Positions 30,082 through 42,569 are shown, numbered from the stretch's first letter. The stretch is 64,000 nt of DNA from Vibrio sp. DW001 (GCF_029016285.1 NZ_CP091975.1:3162001-3226000), one strand, 5' to 3'. Numbers and translations are program-made. Notes: generated by a model from the letters alone, not told the origin.

Positions 30082-31551
30082 CTAAGACGACTTATTGCTT
30101 TGCATGTCGTTTATATCAAGTTTTAGTGCTGCCAAATTCTTGGCTACTTTGCCTACATCACCAGCACCTTGAGTTAAAATCAAATCTCCATCTTGCATTA
30201 AATTCGCTAATACCGACGGTAATGTATTCTGGTTTGCAACAAAAACAGGGTCGATTTTCCCTCTCGAACGAATCGTCCTACACAAGGCTCGGCTATCTGC
30301 ACCGTTAATTGGTTTCTCACCAGCCGAATAAACATCAAGCATGATAAGAAGATCCACATTTTCCAAAACATTTGCAAAGTCGTCATATAGATCTCGGGTA
30401 CGGCTATAGCGATGTGGCTGGAAAATCATAACCAATCGTTTATCTGTCCAGCCTGCTCGTGCAGCTTGAATCGTAACATCGACTTCACTTGGGTGATGAC
30501 CATAATCATCAACTAGCATTACATTGCCGTTACCTGTGTTGAATTCACCTAAGTGTTCGAATCGACGACCCGTTCCTTCCGTATCAACCATCGCATTCAT
30601 AATTGCTTCATCAGAAATATCATCTTCTGTTGCGACGGCAATCGCAGCTGACGCATTTAATGCGTTGTGTCTACCCGGCATATTCAGCGTGATATGCAAA
30701 GGCGCTTTTCCCTTGCGTTTTACCGTAAACTTGCCTTGTTGGCCTTCTTGGGAATAATTCTCTATACGGACATCAGCATCGTCAGAGAAACCATAGGTAA
30801 TCACTTGGCGGCTAATCTGTGGAATAAGTTCGCGTACGACAGGATCATCAATACAAACAATCGCTTGTCCATAAAAGGGAAGATTGTGTAAAAAATCGAT
30901 AAAGGTCTGTTTGAGGACCTCAAAGTCACCGCCATATGTGTCCATATGGTCAGCTTCTATGTTGGTCACAATACTGACCATTGGTTGAAGATAAAGAAAG
31001 GAAGCATCGCTTTCATCTGCTTCTGCAATCAAGATACGGCTTGAACCTAGACGAGCGTTAGTACCGGCACTTTTCACCAAGCCACCATTAACAAAAGTAG
31101 GGTCCATTCCTGCTTCAAAATATATCTGAGTAACCAACGCGGTTGTGGTTGTTTTTCCATGTGTACCCGCAACGGCAATACCATGTCGAAAGCGCATAAG
31201 TTCGGCAAGCATTTCCGCTCGCTGGACCACTGGTATACGCTTTTGCTTCGCGGCTACAAGTTCTGGATTGTCTTTTGTTATTGCAGTAGAAACAACGACA
31301 ACACTCGCTTTTGCAATATTCGATTCGGAATGACCAAAGAAAATTTCCGCGCCTTTGCTACTTAATCTCTCAGTCACCTGATTGGCGGCTAGGTCAGAAC
31401 CAGTAATTTGATAGCCTTCGTTAAGAAGAACTTCAGCAATACCACTCATCCCAGCTCCCCCGATGCCAACAAAATGAATACATTTCACTCTGCGCATTTC
31501 AGGGACAACGGCTCTAATTTTTGATAGGTCTTGAGTATGGTCTAGGGTCAT
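30082..31551 (-). CDS. murC: UDP-N-acetylmuramate-L-alanine ligase
   Basis: A 489-residue cytoplasmic Mur ligase that adds the first L-Ala to UDP-MurNAc. [14 protein letters not shown] near residue 30 binds the UDP part, the ATP-binding P-loop is [10 protein letters not shown], and [10 protein letters not shown] in the last third carries conserved catalytic residues. It follows murG by 13 bp and is the last murein gene before ftsQ. Confidence 0.97.
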   Translation of the reverse strand: MTLDHTQDLSKIRAVVPEMRRVKCIHFVGIGGAGMSGIAEVLLNEGYQITGSDLAANQVTERLSSKGAEIFFGHSESNIAKASVVVVSTAITKDNPELVAAKQKRIPVVQRAEMLAELMRFRHGIAVAGTHGKTTTTALVTQIYFEAGMDPTFVNGGLVKSAGTNARLGSSRILIAEADESDASFLYLQPMVSIVTNIEADHMDTYGGDFEVLKQTFIDFLHNLPFYGQAIVCIDDPVVRELIPQISRQVITYGFSDDADVRIENYSQEGQQGKFTVKRKGKAPLHITLNMPGRHNALNASAAIAVATEDDISDEAIMNAMVDTEGTGRRFEHLGEFNTGNGNVMLVDDYGHHPSEVDVTIQAARAGWTDKRLVMIFQPHRYSRTRDLYDDFANVLENVDLLIMLDVYSAGEKPINGADSRALCRTIRSRGKIDPVFVANQNTLPSVLANLMQDGDLILTQGAGDVGKVAKNLAALKLDINDMQSNKSS

Positions 31552-31564
31552 TAAATCGTTCTCA

Positions 31565-32629
31565 TTATTCAGTTAAGGCGACTATCGCCTTCGCAACGGT
31601 TTTATCTGCATTAAGCTTGGCAGCTCGTCTTGCATTTATTGCCATTGTTAATAGATCATTTCTGTCCAGATTTGATATAATTTCCGTTAAGCTACCAACG
31701 CTTAAGTCAGGTTGTTCTATCATTTTTGCCGCACCACACTCTATTAGGTGGTCAGCATTCAAAGCTTGTTGTCGGTCTTTATGCATAAAAGGGATGAAGA
31801 TAGCACCAATGCCTGCAGCAGACACCTCTGAGACCGTCAAAGCCCCTGATCGACAAACAACAATGTCAGCCCATGCGTAAACAGCGGCAACATCATCAAT
31901 AAACTCTGTAACCTCCGCTTGCCTTACGCCCATATCCCGATAAGATAACTGGACCTTCTCTTTATTGTTTTTACCTACTTGGTGGCAAATTGTATAGTCA
32001 TTACCAAGCTTTTTCATTACTTCGGGTAGTGTCGTGTTGAGAATTTGTGCACCTTGACTGCCACCCATAACTAAGATTCTTAATGGTCCTGAACGTGCAG
32101 AAAACCGCTCTTCAGGGCTTTCTAGTTCAGTGACGTCTTCTCTTACTGGATTCCCAACTACTTCAGCGTGGCTAAATGCGCCCGGAAAGGCTTGAAATAC
32201 TTTTTTGGCGATCTTGGATAGCCATTGATTTGTTAATCCGGCAACCGCATTTTGTTCATGCAGGACAACTGGGATGCCAGAAAGCCATGCCGCGATACCA
32301 CCCGGCCCACTAACGTAACCACCCATACCTAACACAACATCAGGTTGCCATTTCTTAATATGACGTCTGGCTTGCATGATAGCATTCACGATCTGAAACG
32401 GCGCTTTGAGTAGCTTACCGACCCCTTGCCCTCGCAGACCTTTTACTTCAATAAAGTCAATCTCAATACCATGTTGAGGCACCAAGTCGGCCTCCATGCG
32501 ATCAGCCGTACCTAACCAACGGATTTCCCAGCCTTGTTGCTGTAACTGTTTTGCAACCGCTAGCCCTGGAAAAACATGACCGCCAGTACCACCAGCCATA
32601 ACAAGTAGTCGTTTATTATTCTTCTTCAT
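31565..32629 (-). CDS. murG: MurG N-acetylglucosaminyltransferase (lipid II synthase)
   Basis: A 354-residue peripheral membrane glycosyltransferase that adds GlcNAc to lipid I. The glycine-rich [14 protein letters not shown] near the N-terminus contacts lipid [13 protein letters not shown] and the donor-binding [13 protein letters not shown] segment are typical. Its start overlaps the end of ftsW by 14 bp. Confidence 0.98.
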   Translation of the reverse strand: MKKNNKRLLVMAGGTGGHVFPGLAVAKQLQQQGWEIRWLGTADRMEADLVPQHGIEIDFIEVKGLRGQGVGKLLKAPFQIVNAIMQARRHIKKWQPDVVLGMGGYVSGPGGIAAWLSGIPVVLHEQNAVAGLTNQWLSKIAKKVFQAFPGAFSHAEVVGNPVREDVTELESPEERFSARSGPLRILVMGGSQGAQILNTTLPEVMKKLGNDYTICHQVGKNNKEKVQLSYRDMGVRQAEVTEFIDDVAAVYAWADIVVCRSGALTVSEVSAAGIGAIFIPFMHKDRQQALNADHLIECGAAKMIEQPDLSVGSLTEIISNLDRNDLLTMAINARRAAKLNADKTVAKAIVALTE

Positions 32630-33818
32630 TATTAATCTGTTCTTTATTCTGTGTGCCTAGCGCCGAGAGGCGACATTCGTGATCGATACGCAATAATATA
32701 GATACCGCGATAGACATAATAATTAGACTCGAACCACCGTAACTAATCAGTGGCAACGTTAATCCCTTAGTTGGAACGATTCCCGCTGAAGCACCCACAT
32801 TAACCATAGATTGAAACGCAAACCAAACACCAATTCCAAAAGCAAGGTAGCCGCCAAATTGCTCATTCGCTTCTAGAGCTTTTTTACCAATTAAAATGGC
32901 TTTAACCACTAAAGCGAAAATCAATATTAGAATGATAGTAACACCAACAAATCCTAACTCTTCGGCTATAACTGCAAAAACAAAATCGGTATGAGCTTCC
33001 GGAAGATACTCCAACTTTTGAACAGAATTACCTAGTCCTTGTCCAAACCAATTACCACGCCCAAAGGCCATTAGTGATTGAGTTAGTTGGTAACCACTGC
33101 CAAACGGGTCATCCCACGGGTCCCAAAAAGAAGTGACTCGGCGCATTCGATAAGGCTCTATAAAAATAAGCAGTGCGACACCACCAATCCCAACCATCAT
33201 TAACGCAATAAATTGCCATAACTTCGCTCCTGCTATAAATAACATTGCGAACAAAGTAACCAGCATAACAACGACGGTACCGAGATCCGGTTGTCCTAAG
33301 AGCAACACGGCAAGCACACCAAAAATGATAAGCGGTTTCATAAACCCGCTAAAAAAGGTGCGTCTTATCTCATCACCTTTTCGAACAAAATACCCAGCCA
33401 TAAATATAAATAAAGAGAGTTTTGCTACCTCAGCTGGCTGTAAATTAAATATGCCAAGAGAAATCCATCTCGAGGCACCATTCACCGACTTTCCAGCTAT
33501 TAATACGATAACCAAAAGCACAATTGAGGCGGAAAGCAACAGCGTGCTATACCTAAGCCATTTTTCTAAAGGGATCTGCAATACCACAGCGGAAACCGAC
33601 AGCGCTAGGCAGAGAAAAACACCATGGCGGAACATAAAATGAAAAGGCTGCTCGGTCAAACGCGTGCTAATTGGAAATGACGCAGAGGTCACCATCACCA
33701 GTCCCACAAGCATTAAGCAAAGAGAAATCCAGACCAATTGACGATCAAATAAAACCTCAGGAGCGTTAGAGCGTCCTAAGTTTCTTATTTTCTCTCTAAT
33801 AAACCTTAATTTCGACAC
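32616..33818 (-). CDS. ftsW: Peptidoglycan polymerase FtsW (SEDS)
   Basis: A 400-residue SEDS-family membrane protein with about ten helices that polymerises lipid II at the septum together with Fts[17 protein letters not shown], the GQPDLGTV loop with the essential Asp, and the late [13 protein letters not shown] segment match the family. A GTG at 33818 and a TTG at 33821 share the GGAAGAG site; I choose GTG. It lies between murD and murG and overlaps murG. Confidence 0.97.
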   Translation of the reverse strand: MSKLRFIREKIRNLGRSNAPEVLFDRQLVWISLCLMLVGLVMVTSASFPISTRLTEQPFHFMFRHGVFLCLALSVSAVVLQIPLEKWLRYSTLLLSASIVLLVIVLIAGKSVNGASRWISLGIFNLQPAEVAKLSLFIFMAGYFVRKGDEIRRTFFSGFMKPLIIFGVLAVLLLGQPDLGTVVVMLVTLFAMLFIAGAKLWQFIALMMVGIGGVALLIFIEPYRMRRVTSFWDPWDDPFGSGYQLTQSLMAFGRGNWFGQGLGNSVQKLEYLPEAHTDFVFAVIAEELGFVGVTIILILIFALVVKAILIGKKALEANEQFGGYLAFGIGVWFAFQSMVNVGASAGIVPTKGLTLPLISYGGSSLIIMSIAVSILLRIDHECRLSALGTQNKEQINNEEE

Positions 33819-33830
33819 CAATCACTCTTC

Positions 33831-35153
33831 CTAAGCGTATTGTTTCGCTAACTGGGTAAACGCATCCCCTCTAGCCATAAAATTCTTATACTGATCTAGG
33901 CTCGCGCAAGCAGGAGAGAGCATCACCATATCGCCACTCTCTAATTTCGGTACCATCGCCTCAATAATCTCATCGATACTATTCCAACGAGTAGCAGATG
34001 AATGTAACACCATCAATTGATCGCCATCTTGACCAAAACAGTAGAGTTTCACTTTCAACTTGGCTAATTCTGGAGCAAGCTCTGAAAAGTCCGCTCCCTT
34101 TCCAATGCCACCGACTAACAGATGAAGCGTCCCTTGAATATCTAACCCTGAAAGCGCAGCTAATGTGCTGGCAACGTTTGTTGCTTTAGAATCATTAACC
34201 CACTGAATATTTCGATTATCCATCACTACTTGGCATCTATGTGTCAAACCATTGTAAGACTTAAGTGCTGGTAACACTTTTTTATATTCAATACCTACAC
34301 AGTCTAACAGGGCAAGAACAGTCAATACGTTCACCACGTTGTGTTTCCCGACCAAAGACAATTCACTCACAGGCATAATAGCAACTGAGCCGTTAGACAA
34401 CCAATCAACGTCATCAATGGACAAGATAGTAAATCGCCCAGATTCCAGTCCAAAACTAATCAGATTTTGCTCTGGAACAAGATGATCTGGATACGTTTGA
34501 CTATCACCTTCATTCACCACTAAATTCTTGGCATGATCAAATATTCTTAATTTTGCATCTCTGTACGAGGCCATACCTTCATAGCGATCCATATGATCCT
34601 CGGACAGATTAAGAAATGCAGCAGCAATAAGATCTAAATTAGAGGTCGTTTCTAACTGAAAGCTCGATAATTCAAGTATATATAAATCATATGGTTCATT
34701 AAGTAGATCTAAAGCTGGAACACCAATGTTGCCACCAACGCCGACCTTCATACCCGAGGCTTGTGCAAGCACACCCGCCAGATCTGTTACTGTACTTTTA
34801 CCATTTGAACCTGTAATAGCAATAACTGGAGCTTCAACAGACCAAGCAAACAGTTCAATATCTCCAACGACTAGTATGCCTTTATTAATCACTTGCTGTA
34901 TTTCAGGTGTCGACAACGCGATCCCAGGATTAACAACCACTAGCTCCGCAGCAAGTAACCAATCAATATTCCAACTTGCTGTATGCAGTTCAATATTGCG
35001 GGTAAGTTTATCTTTGCCTGGAGGGTTTATTCTTGTGTCTATTACCTTAATATTTAGAGCTTTATTCAGTTTCAATAGGTGCTTAACGACAGAGAGCCCG
35101 GTAATACCGAGCCCTACAACAACGACGTTTTTAATTCCTTTCCAACGATCCAT
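33831..35153 (-). CDS. murD: UDP-N-acetylmuramoyl-L-alanine-D-glutamate ligase
   Basis: A 440-residue Mur ligase that adds D-Glu to UDP-MurNAc-L-Ala. N-terminal [13 protein letters not shown], the ATP loop [10 protein letters not shown], and the C-terminal [13 protein letters not shown] and [13 protein letters not shown] segments are present. It follows mraY with 3 bp between stop and start. Confidence 0.97.
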   Translation of the reverse strand: MDRWKGIKNVVVVGLGITGLSVVKHLLKLNKALNIKVIDTRINPPGKDKLTRNIELHTASWNIDWLLAAELVVVNPGIALSTPEIQQVINKGILVVGDIELFAWSVEAPVIAITGSNGKSTVTDLAGVLAQASGMKVGVGGNIGVPALDLLNEPYDLYILELSSFQLETTSNLDLIAAAFLNLSEDHMDRYEGMASYRDAKLRIFDHAKNLVVNEGDSQTYPDHLVPEQNLISFGLESGRFTILSIDDVDWLSNGSVAIMPVSELSLVGKHNVVNVLTVLALLDCVGIEYKKVLPALKSYNGLTHRCQVVMDNRNIQWVNDSKATNVASTLAALSGLDIQGTLHLLVGGIGKGADFSELAPELAKLKVKLYCFGQDGDQLMVLHSSATRWNSIDEIIEAMVPKLESGDMVMLSPACASLDQYKNFMARGDAFTQLAKQYA

Positions 35154-35156
35154 TTT

Positions 35157-36239
35157 TTATCGAACCTTCAGTGTAGCCAAACCAACTAAAACTAAAACAA
35201 TGGATATAATCCAAAAACGAACGATAACACGCGGCTCAGGCCAGCCTTTAAGTTCATAGTGATGATGTATTGGTGCCATTCTAAAGACTCTTTGACCACG
35301 TAATTTGTAGGAGCCAACTTGCAAAATAACAGACAAGGTTTCCATTACAAAAACGCCACCCATGATGACAAGGATGAACTCTTGGCGAACCAACACAGCA
35401 ATGGTACCTAACGCCCCCCCTAATGCTAGTGAACCAACATCACCCATAAATACTTGTGCTGGGTAGGTATTGAACCAAAGAAAACCTAAACCAGCACCAA
35501 CCATCGCTGTACATACTATGACTAACTCACTGGCTAATGGAATATGGGGTATATGTAAGTATTGAGAAAAATTAACATTACCTGTTGCCCAAGCGATGGC
35601 GGCAAATCCACCAGACACCAGCACCGTAGGCATAATTGCCAAGCCATCTAGACCATCAGTAAGGTTCACAGCATTACTGGTGCCAACAATCACGAAATAG
35701 GTCAAAACAATATAAAGCAACCCTAATTGAGGCATAACATCTTTAAAAAATGGAACAACAAGCTGGGTAGCAGATGTATCTTTGCCGTGCGCATAAAGTG
35801 CAAAAGCAACAACCAAAGCAATCGCAGATTGCCAAAAATACTTCCATCTCGCGATTAAACCTGCCGGGTCTTTCCTTACTACCTTGCGGTAATCGTCGAC
35901 AAACCCTACCGCGCCATAACCTAAAAGTACTGATATCACAGCCCAAACATAGATATTGGAGAGATCGGCCCATAAAAGAACGGTGATGATAATGGAGGCC
36001 AAAATCATTATGCCGCCCATCGTTGGTGTACCACGTTTGCTGAAATGAGATTCAGGCCCATCATTTCTAACTATTTGACCTATCTGTAACAGCTGTAACC
36101 GCGTTATCAACCTAGGTCCCATCCACAAAGAGAGACTAAGGGCGGTGATGACACTTAAGATTGATCTAAACGATAGATATTCAAATAATCGAAAGAACGA
36201 GAAATATGGCTGTAGTAATTCTGCAAGCCAGATGATCAT
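35157..36239 (-). CDS. mraY: Phospho-MurNAc-pentapeptide transferase MraY
   Basis: A 360-residue integral membrane enzyme that makes lipid I from UDP-MurNAc-pentapeptide and undecaprenyl phosphate. Catalytic signatures: FVDDYRKV, the Mg2+-binding [13 protein letters not shown], and the cytoplasmic [12 protein letters not shown] near the C-terminus. Length equals E. coli MraY. Overlaps murF by 4 bp. Confidence 0.98.
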   Translation of the reverse strand: MIIWLAELLQPYFSFFRLFEYLSFRSILSVITALSLSLWMGPRLITRLQLLQIGQIVRNDGPESHFSKRGTPTMGGIMILASIIITVLLWADLSNIYVWAVISVLLGYGAVGFVDDYRKVVRKDPAGLIARWKYFWQSAIALVVAFALYAHGKDTSATQLVVPFFKDVMPQLGLLYIVLTYFVIVGTSNAVNLTDGLDGLAIMPTVLVSGGFAAIAWATGNVNFSQYLHIPHIPLASELVIVCTAMVGAGLGFLWFNTYPAQVFMGDVGSLALGGALGTIAVLVRQEFILVIMGGVFVMETLSVILQVGSYKLRGQRVFRMAPIHHHYELKGWPEPRVIVRFWIISIVLVLVGLATLKVR

Positions 36240-37597
36240 TTATGCTTCTCCTTTAAAGCTTCGGCCACAACACTCATATGTGCGCCGTTTGCTCCTTTTA
36301 TCAACACAGTATGAACGTGCTTTGGTGTTTTGTGCAACTGCTGCCACATATAATCAATCAACTCACTGTGTGTAGAAAAATGTAGGCCTTGGCAAATATC
36401 GCTAATCGCTTTTGCTTCATCACCAAAGGTCAGCACATTCTCAAAATTAAATTGAGCTGCATATTCTCCGAGTTGACGATGAAATTCAAGACTTTCTTGA
36501 CCTAATTCAGCCATATAACCGAGAACAAGCCAACGAGTGCCCGTATAGGAAGAAAGCAGCTTAACGGCGGCTCTCATCGCAGGAACACTCGCATTATAGC
36601 TATCATCAATTAACCTAATTGCATCACTTAGTTGGATGATTTCTACGCGGCCTTTCACGTTCACTACCGTCGCCAAACCCTTAGCCACATCGGTAAGTGA
36701 AGAGCCCAACTCCATCGCTAACGCTGTTGCGGCTAAAGCGTTGGGTACATTATGTTCACCAACAACCGAAAGCTGAACGTCAATCTCCCCCGCGGGAGTA
36801 TGCATTGTAAAACTCGCATACCCTTGGCTGTTTAATTGACAGTTTTTCGCATAATAATTTGCCGAGATATTCGACATAGAAAAAGAGATAATACGCTTAT
36901 TTGAGAGCACCTGTTCCCATAGTTTCTCTCCCTGACTATCTAAATTAACGATGGCGATATCACCAGCAGAAAGACCGTGATATATCTCGCCCTTCGCCTT
37001 CTTAACACCATCTATAGAACCAAAGCCTTCTAAATGCGCTGCAGCTACATTATTGACTAGTGCAACACTTGGCCTAACCAGCTCGGTGGTATAGGCAATT
37101 TCACCAAGATGATTGGCGCCTAATTCAATAACTGCATAGTCAAAATCTGGCTGAGAACGTAACAATGTCAATGGGACACCAATGTCGTTATTAAAGTTTC
37201 CAGCGGTAGCTAGAACCTTACCTTTTAAACTTAAGATGGAAGAAGCCATTTCCTTAACGGTCGTTTTTCCACAACTCCCTGTAATCGCAACGGTTTTAAT
37301 GTCGCATTTTTTATGAACCCAAGACGCCAATCTACCTAACGCTAACCGGGTATCATGAACAATTATTTGAGGCAGTTCTACAGGTAGTTTTCTTTCCACT
37401 AAAAGCGCGCTGGCTCCGCTCTCCTTTGCTTTCTGACAAAAATTATGTGCATCAAAATTTTCACCCATTAATGCAATAAATAACGATCCTGGATGAATGG
37501 TTCTAGTATCCGTAGATACAGAATTTATGAGCGTATCTCCCCCTATTACTTCTGTATTTAGGGCTTCAGCAATGGCACTTAATGAGATAGCAATCAT
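36236..37597 (-). CDS. murF: UDP-MurNAc-tripeptide-D-alanyl-D-alanine ligase
   Basis: A 453-residue Mur ligase that completes the pentapeptide by adding D-Ala-D-Ala. The ATP loop is [10 protein letters not shown]; the N-terminal substrate domain opens with SVSTDTRTI and the C-terminal domain contains [15 protein letters not shown]. Overlaps murE and mraY by 4 bp each, so translation is coupled. Confidence 0.97.
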   Translation of the reverse strand: MIAISLSAIAEALNTEVIGGDTLINSVSTDTRTIHPGSLFIALMGENFDAHNFCQKAKESGASALLVERKLPVELPQIIVHDTRLALGRLASWVHKKCDIKTVAITGSCGKTTVKEMASSILSLKGKVLATAGNFNNDIGVPLTLLRSQPDFDYAVIELGANHLGEIAYTTELVRPSVALVNNVAAAHLEGFGSIDGVKKAKGEIYHGLSAGDIAIVNLDSQGEKLWEQVLSNKRIISFSMSNISANYYAKNCQLNSQGYASFTMHTPAGEIDVQLSVVGEHNVPNALAATALAMELGSSLTDVAKGLATVVNVKGRVEIIQLSDAIRLIDDSYNASVPAMRAAVKLLSSYTGTRWLVLGYMAELGQESLEFHRQLGEYAAQFNFENVLTFGDEAKAISDICQGLHFSTHSELIDYMWQQLHKTPKHVHTVLIKGANGAHMSVVAEALKEKHK

Positions 37598-39123
37598 TGA
37601 TTTATTCCTAATATCTTCAAAGCAGATTCACGATCAGAATAATGTATGGTTTCATTCTCGAGCACTTGATAATCTTCATGCCCTTTACCTGCTAAAAGAA
37701 TGATGTCGTTATTATTGGCGTCGTCACTTGCCAATAGCAACGCCTGATATCGATCATGCTCTGTCTGAACAAGACGAGGGGTGATTAGCCCAGCTAGCAT
37801 GTCTTTAAATATACTTTTAGGATCTTCATTACGTGGATTATCGTCAGTTAAAATCACATGGTCGGCTAAACGTTCCGCTATCTCGGCCATCATAGGTCGC
37901 TTGCCAATATCTCTATCTCCACCACAACCAAAAATAACCCATAGTTGGCCTACACAGTGCACTCGAAGCGCCATCAATGCCTTTTCTAAGGCATCTGGAG
38001 TATGTGCATAATCAACCACTATTTTGGCTTTATTTTCAGCTTGAAAAAGCTCCATCCTTCCAATGACGGGTTGCAGCTCTTTAGCACAATCTAATAACGT
38101 TTGCTTGTCAAAACCCAACGACAATAATGTGGCTAAACTGAGTAATACATTAGAGGCGTTGAACTCACCTATCAATGGTACGGTAAACTCACCGTCACCC
38201 CAGCTACCATCAATAGATAATCGGATCCCAGAGTCAGAATACTCAACACTTTTCGCCCATAAAGAAAGCGTATGATGTGGCTGATTTTCAATAGAAACGG
38301 CAACGGCTTGCGGAAGTTGAGTCAACCAATGAGCGCCAACTTTGTCGTCAGCATTGATGATTGCTTTGTTACAATGGTGTTGTGTGAAAAGCGCCAGTTT
38401 AGCCTCTGCGTACGCTTCCATCGTCCCATGGTAATCGAGATGGTCCCTACTTAGATTGGTAAAGACGCCAGCTGAAAAAGGTAAGGCCTTTACTCGTCCT
38501 TGAACCAATCCATGGGAGGAGACTTCAAGTGCAACATAATCGGCTCCTACTTCGGAAAGTTGCGCTAATGTTCTTTGGATATCAATCGCACTGCCTGTCG
38601 TATTTTCTGATACTTGCAGGTTTTCTAGAAAACCATTCCCCGTCGTACCCATCACCGCCGCACGTTTTTCTACTAATTCGATCCACTGGGCAATAAGCTG
38701 AGTAATGGTTGTTTTCCCATTCGTCCCAGTCACAGCAATCAGTTTTGAATTACACAAATAAATCCGGCTAGATAATTCAGATAAATGAAGATTAAGTTGT
38801 TTAATGTAGATAACTGGACAATCGTTATGATACTCCACCGTACCATGAACATGCTCTTGGCAAGCCTGAGCGATCACAGCATTAGCGCCTTTTTCGACCG
38901 CTTTATCAATAAACGCTCTACCGTCGATTGCATGCCCTAAGATCGCAACAAAGGTATCACCTTTGCAGATTTTACGACTATCTAACACCAAGTTGACAAC
39001 TTCTATTTCTTGCAGAAAGTTATTCTTATCATCTAACACTTTACTCGCTGACTCTTTATTCTCTTCCTCATGACTCTCTAACCAAGGAGATAAAAGCGAC
39101 AGTAAACTTTGCTTGTTAAGCAT
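37594..39123 (-). CDS. murE: UDP-MurNAc-L-Ala-D-Glu:meso-diaminopimelate ligase
   Basis: A 509-residue Mur ligase (E. coli 495). The ATP loop is [10 protein letters not shown]. The DDNPRNEDP motif is the DNPR signature of enzymes that select meso-diaminopimelate, which agrees with a Gram-negative A1-gamma wall and with dapB elsewhere in the window. A stretch after residue 15 ([17 protein letters not shown]) looks like a small insertion relative to E. coli. It follows ftsI by about 50 bp. Confidence 0.97.
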   Translation of the reverse strand: MLNKQSLLSLLSPWLESHEEENKESASKVLDDKNNFLQEIEVVNLVLDSRKICKGDTFVAILGHAIDGRAFIDKAVEKGANAVIAQACQEHVHGTVEYHNDCPVIYIKQLNLHLSELSSRIYLCNSKLIAVTGTNGKTTITQLIAQWIELVEKRAAVMGTTGNGFLENLQVSENTTGSAIDIQRTLAQLSEVGADYVALEVSSHGLVQGRVKALPFSAGVFTNLSRDHLDYHGTMEAYAEAKLALFTQHHCNKAIINADDKVGAHWLTQLPQAVAVSIENQPHHTLSLWAKSVEYSDSGIRLSIDGSWGDGEFTVPLIGEFNASNVLLSLATLLSLGFDKQTLLDCAKELQPVIGRMELFQAENKAKIVVDYAHTPDALEKALMALRVHCVGQLWVIFGCGGDRDIGKRPMMAEIAERLADHVILTDDNPRNEDPKSIFKDMLAGLITPRLVQTEHDRYQALLLASDDANNNDIILLAGKGHEDYQVLENETIHYSDRESALKILGINQ

Positions 39124-39174
39124 AAAGTTTGTCCTTCAATATTTAGTCTAAATTTTACAACGAAACCCTACCGC

Positions 39175-40920
39175 TTATTTGGCATCCGGAGCCACGTTTA
39201 GAATTTGCAGCGTTGACCTCATTACATCCGAGAACACTGGTCCTGCAACAGTACCACCATAGTATTGATCGCCCTGAGGTTCATTAACGACAACAACCAT
39301 GGCAACTCTGGGGTTACTGACAGGAGCGACACCCGCAACGATTGCCACATACTCATCACTGTAACCACCAGCGATTGCTTTTCTAGAGGTACCAGTTTTT
39401 GCCGCAATTCGGTAACCTGACACGGCCGCTCGAGTGGCGGTGCCACCTTGTTGTGTCACGCCTTCGAGCATTTCTAATACCCTCATCGAATGCTCTTCAC
39501 TTATCACACGCTGAGAGTGTTCAAATTTATTGTCGTTAACGATATGAAGCGCTCGGTACAGGCCATGGCTGCCAAGCGTAGCATAGGCATGAGCTAGTTG
39601 AATGGGAGTAACGGCAATACCGTAGCCGAATGCTAATGTGGCGATCTCAAATTTCGACCAACGGCGGCGATCAGGAAAAAGCCCCTCGGTTTCACCGATA
39701 AGATCAACACCACTCACCGATCCAAAACCGACAGAACTATACATTCCCAATAAGGCATCCAATGGCATATCTAACGCCAGTTTTGCGACACCTATATTAC
39801 TTGATTTTTTCAGTATAGTAGCAAGGTTCGCTTTACCAACTTTAGAGCTATCCCTCACGCGACTGCCGCCAATCTGCATAAGACCGTTACCGGTATCAAC
39901 AACCGTTTCATAGTCTGCGGTACCATTTTCTAGCGCAGCCAAAACGACAAATGGCTTCATGGTAGAACCCGGCTCCATAGAATCCGTAATGGTTCGATTT
40001 CGCATCTTAAAGCTTTGCAACTGACCTTTATTGTTGGGATTATAGGATGGTGCATTCACCATAGCCAAGACCCCACCAGTATCAACATCCAAAATAATAA
40101 TTGAGCCTGACGTAGCACGGTAATCTGCAACCGCCTGTTTGATCGCTTGATAGGATATAGCTTGAAGGCGTTGGTCTATGGTTAGCTGTATTGGTTTACC
40201 TTGTTTTCGCTCATTGAGAGCAATATTCTCAACCACCCTACCGTGTCTGTCTTTTCGTATAGTTTTCTTACCCGCCTCACCCGTCAAGTATGAATCGTAA
40301 CTACGTTCAACACCCTCTAAGCCATGGTCATCAATACCAGTAACACCAATAACGTGAGCACTCACTTCACCAGTGGGATAATAACGACGAGATTCTTTAT
40401 TTAAGCCAACTCCCGTCAACTTAAGTTCACTTATATAATTTGCCATCGCTGAGCTTACTTGCCGTTGCAAATAGATAAAGCGCCTTTTCTTGTTACCCTC
40501 TATTTTTTTCAGTAACACGTCGCGTTTAATCCCGAGCACATCAGCTAAGGCATACCATCGGTTTAATTCTTCAAAGCCACCCGCTTTAAAAATGGCGACA
40601 GGATCGGCCCAAACCGCTTGTACAGGCACGCTTACCGCTAGCTGTTCACCATTTTTATCGGATATGATGCCTCGGGCTGAGGGAATGGATTTAACACGGA
40701 CTGAACGTAAGTCACCTTGTCTAATCAGATCATCTGGCTTAATGACCTGAATATAAGCCACTCGCGCTACAAGAGCAGAAAACACGATAAACACAAAGGC
40801 GATAACGATATAAAAACGCCAAGGTATCAGAAGCACCTCTTCTTTTTTTTCAATACGTTTGTTTATTGGCTTTTTATTAGCAGAACTTTTTGCTCGCTTT
40901 ACCACTTTTTTTGTTTTCAT
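39175..40920 (-). CDS. ftsI: Septal transpeptidase FtsI (PBP3)
   Basis: A 581-residue class B penicillin-binding protein that cross-links septal peptidoglycan. One N-terminal membrane helix (about 33-52) is followed by the dimerisation/pedestal domain and the transpeptidase domain with the three active-site motifs: STMK (SxxK, in MEPGSTMKPFV), SSN and KTGT. The Lys-rich N-terminal cytoplasmic tail is a little longer than usual. Overlaps ftsL by 4 bp. Confidence 0.98.
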   Translation of the reverse strand: MKTKKVVKRAKSSANKKPINKRIEKKEEVLLIPWRFYIVIAFVFIVFSALVARVAYIQVIKPDDLIRQGDLRSVRVKSIPSARGIISDKNGEQLAVSVPVQAVWADPVAIFKAGGFEELNRWYALADVLGIKRDVLLKKIEGNKKRRFIYLQRQVSSAMANYISELKLTGVGLNKESRRYYPTGEVSAHVIGVTGIDDHGLEGVERSYDSYLTGEAGKKTIRKDRHGRVVENIALNERKQGKPIQLTIDQRLQAISYQAIKQAVADYRATSGSIIILDVDTGGVLAMVNAPSYNPNNKGQLQSFKMRNRTITDSMEPGSTMKPFVVLAALENGTADYETVVDTGNGLMQIGGSRVRDSSKVGKANLATILKKSSNIGVAKLALDMPLDALLGMYSSVGFGSVSGVDLIGETEGLFPDRRRWSKFEIATLAFGYGIAVTPIQLAHAYATLGSHGLYRALHIVNDNKFEHSQRVISEEHSMRVLEMLEGVTQQGGTATRAAVSGYRIAAKTGTSRKAIAGGYSDEYVAIVAGVAPVSNPRVAMVVVVNEPQGDQYYGGTVAGPVFSDVMRSTLQILNVAPDAK

Positions 40921-41231
40921 TTGGAAGAAATCACCACTTCTTTATCCGCATCAGGACGCTTCATTTCTAGATCTTCAACCGCCATTTTTTGAACCCGGCT
41001 ATGTTCCGCAAGTGCATTTTCTTCCAATATTAAATTTCGCCATTCATTATCGAGGCGTTCCCGCTCTTCGTAAGCCTGATCTTTCTCTGTTATAGAGCGT
41101 CGAGTTTCATGGGTATTGAATACCACCCCCATGGCGGTGATAAATATCGCCACCAGCAAAATAAAGGGTACTACTCCAATCCTGAATATATCGAATACAA
41201 TAAGCTTGGCAAGATTAGGCTTGTTCTCCAT
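40917..41231 (-). CDS. ftsL: Cell division protein FtsL
   Basis: A 104-residue bitopic membrane protein: a short cytoplasmic N-terminus (NKPNLAKLIVFDIF), one membrane helix (about 16-36) and a periplasmic coiled coil that pairs with FtsB. Position between rsmH and ftsI, single-base overlap with rsmH and 4-bp overlap with ftsI are diagnostic for this poorly conserved protein. Confidence 0.95.
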   Translation of the reverse strand: MENKPNLAKLIVFDIFRIGVVPFILLVAIFITAMGVVFNTHETRRSITEKDQAYEERERLDNEWRNLILEENALAEHSRVQKMAVEDLEMKRPDADKEVVISSK

Positions 41232-42178
41232 TATAATTTCTCTGCAATCCTTAGCATTGAACTACGAGAACGGTTATTTATTTCTACTTCTTGAGTCGAT
41301 GGTTTAATCGCCTTGCTGACCGTTTTAAGTGCGGCACTACCCAATTTTTTTATTTGGTCTTCAGTCAGTGGGATCCCGTGAGGAACTTCAGGTCCTCGAC
41401 TCTCTTTTCTCATAAAGCGTTTAACCATTCGATCTTCTAGAGAATGAAAACTGATAACAGAAAGCCTTCCCTCTGGAGCCAAAACGCTCAGTGCGCCTTT
41501 AAGTGCGGTATCAATTTCTTCAAGCTCACTATTTATATAGATTCTAATTGCCTGAAAGCTTCGTGTTGCAGGATGTTTCTTTTTCTCTCTTGACGGAGAG
41601 GCATCTGAAATAAGTTTAGCCAAATGGCTAGTACGACTTAGCGGTTCTTTTTCATCATCTTCACGATGCGCAATAATGGCGCGGGCAATGCGCTTTGCAA
41701 ATCTCTCTTCACCAAACTCTTTTAATACCCAGGATATATCATCGACATCGGCTTGCATTAACCACTGAGACGCAGGGATACCTGTCGTCGGATCCATTCT
41801 CATATCTAACGGACCATCTTTCATAAAGCTAAAACCACGTTCAGCGTCATCTAACTGCGGTGAAGACACACCCAGATCAAGCAAAACTCCATCGACCTTA
41901 CCTGTAAGGCCGAAATCTTCAGCATAATCGGCCATCTTAGAAAAAGGCCCATGAATGATGGTAAAGCGCGGGTCATCGATTTTATTCGCTTCCGCTATAG
42001 CCGTTGGATCTCGGTCAATACTAAAAAGACGGCCATTTTCACCTAGTTTCGACAAAATAGTGCGACTATGCCCTCCACGACCAAATGTACCATCGATATA
42101 TACGCCGTCTGGTTTAATCGCTAAACCATCGATAGATTCATTAAGCAATACAGAAATATGTTGGAATGGTTCGGTCAT
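41231..42178 (-). CDS. rsmH: 16S rRNA m4C1402 methyltransferase RsmH
   Basis: A 315-residue SAM-dependent enzyme (MraW) that methylates N4 of C1402 in 16S rRNA; RsmI at 47191 methylates the 2'-O of the same nucleotide. [13 protein letters not shown], the SAM motif [22 protein letters not shown] and [14 protein letters not shown] are family signatures. It is the first gene of the dcw cluster here; mraZ, normally upstream, is missing and a divergent replication-type gene is there instead. Confidence 0.97.
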   Translation of the reverse strand: MTEPFQHISVLLNESIDGLAIKPDGVYIDGTFGRGGHSRTILSKLGENGRLFSIDRDPTAIAEANKIDDPRFTIIHGPFSKMADYAEDFGLTGKVDGVLLDLGVSSPQLDDAERGFSFMKDGPLDMRMDPTTGIPASQWLMQADVDDISWVLKEFGEERFAKRIARAIIAHREDDEKEPLSRTSHLAKLISDASPSREKKKHPATRSFQAIRIYINSELEEIDTALKGALSVLAPEGRLSVISFHSLEDRMVKRFMRKESRGPEVPHGIPLTEDQIKKLGSAALKTVSKAIKPSTQEVEINNRSRSSMLRIAEKL

Positions 42179-42569
42179 GGCAGGTGCTCGTTTCCTTGGG
42201 GCTTCAGTTTGAAGTGTTAACGTTATAGTGTACCGAATTGCTCTGTTCTAGCCAGTAACAATGCGTTTATTAAGGTAAATTTTCTGCAATAAATCACTAT
42301 ATATGGATAACTCACTATTGAGTCGTGAGTCTAACGGTGAAAAACAGACTTTTCAGAACAGTTTTTCACCTTGATATCTAATGCCTGCTAATAGTATAGC
42401 TAACGACAACAAAGGCCAGAGTATAACAACGATCGCCTTTATCCCGCAAACAGATACAGTCATGAGCCTCATTCCAATGATGCATGTCATAGAGGTTGTA
42501 AGGAGCGATGTAAGTTTGTTTATATTGAGCTCAGAGGTTAGAATTAGAGCTCTGCCGAGGAGATATTTT
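42179..42569. other. 390-bp divergent region at the head of the dcw cluster
   Basis: An open frame runs through part of it (from 42381) but it lacks a ribosome-binding site and is probably not translated. The region should hold the dcw promoter and the promoter of the plus-strand replication-type pair. No mraZ and no run of MraZ-type repeats was found. A 10-bp-arm inverted repeat lies at 42336-42370. Confidence 0.55.
42336..42370. repeat. Inverted repeat in the divergent rsmH promoter region
   Basis: GGTGAAAAAC and GTTTTTCACC are perfect 10-bp arms around a 15-base centre, which itself is partly symmetric. A looser hairpin (ACTCAC/GTGAGT) lies next to it at about 42310-42330. There is no T run, so an operator or a leader structure is more likely than a terminator. 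Confidence 0.7.

Noticed and set aside
34726..35259. 177-residue plus-strand frame
   Set aside because: It lies opposite murD and mraY, which are certain; no recognisable protein.
42381..42569. N-terminal 63-codon extension of the replication-type gene
   Set aside because: No ribosome-binding site, unusual composition, and it would cover the inverted-repeat control region; TTG 42570 has a strong AGGAG.
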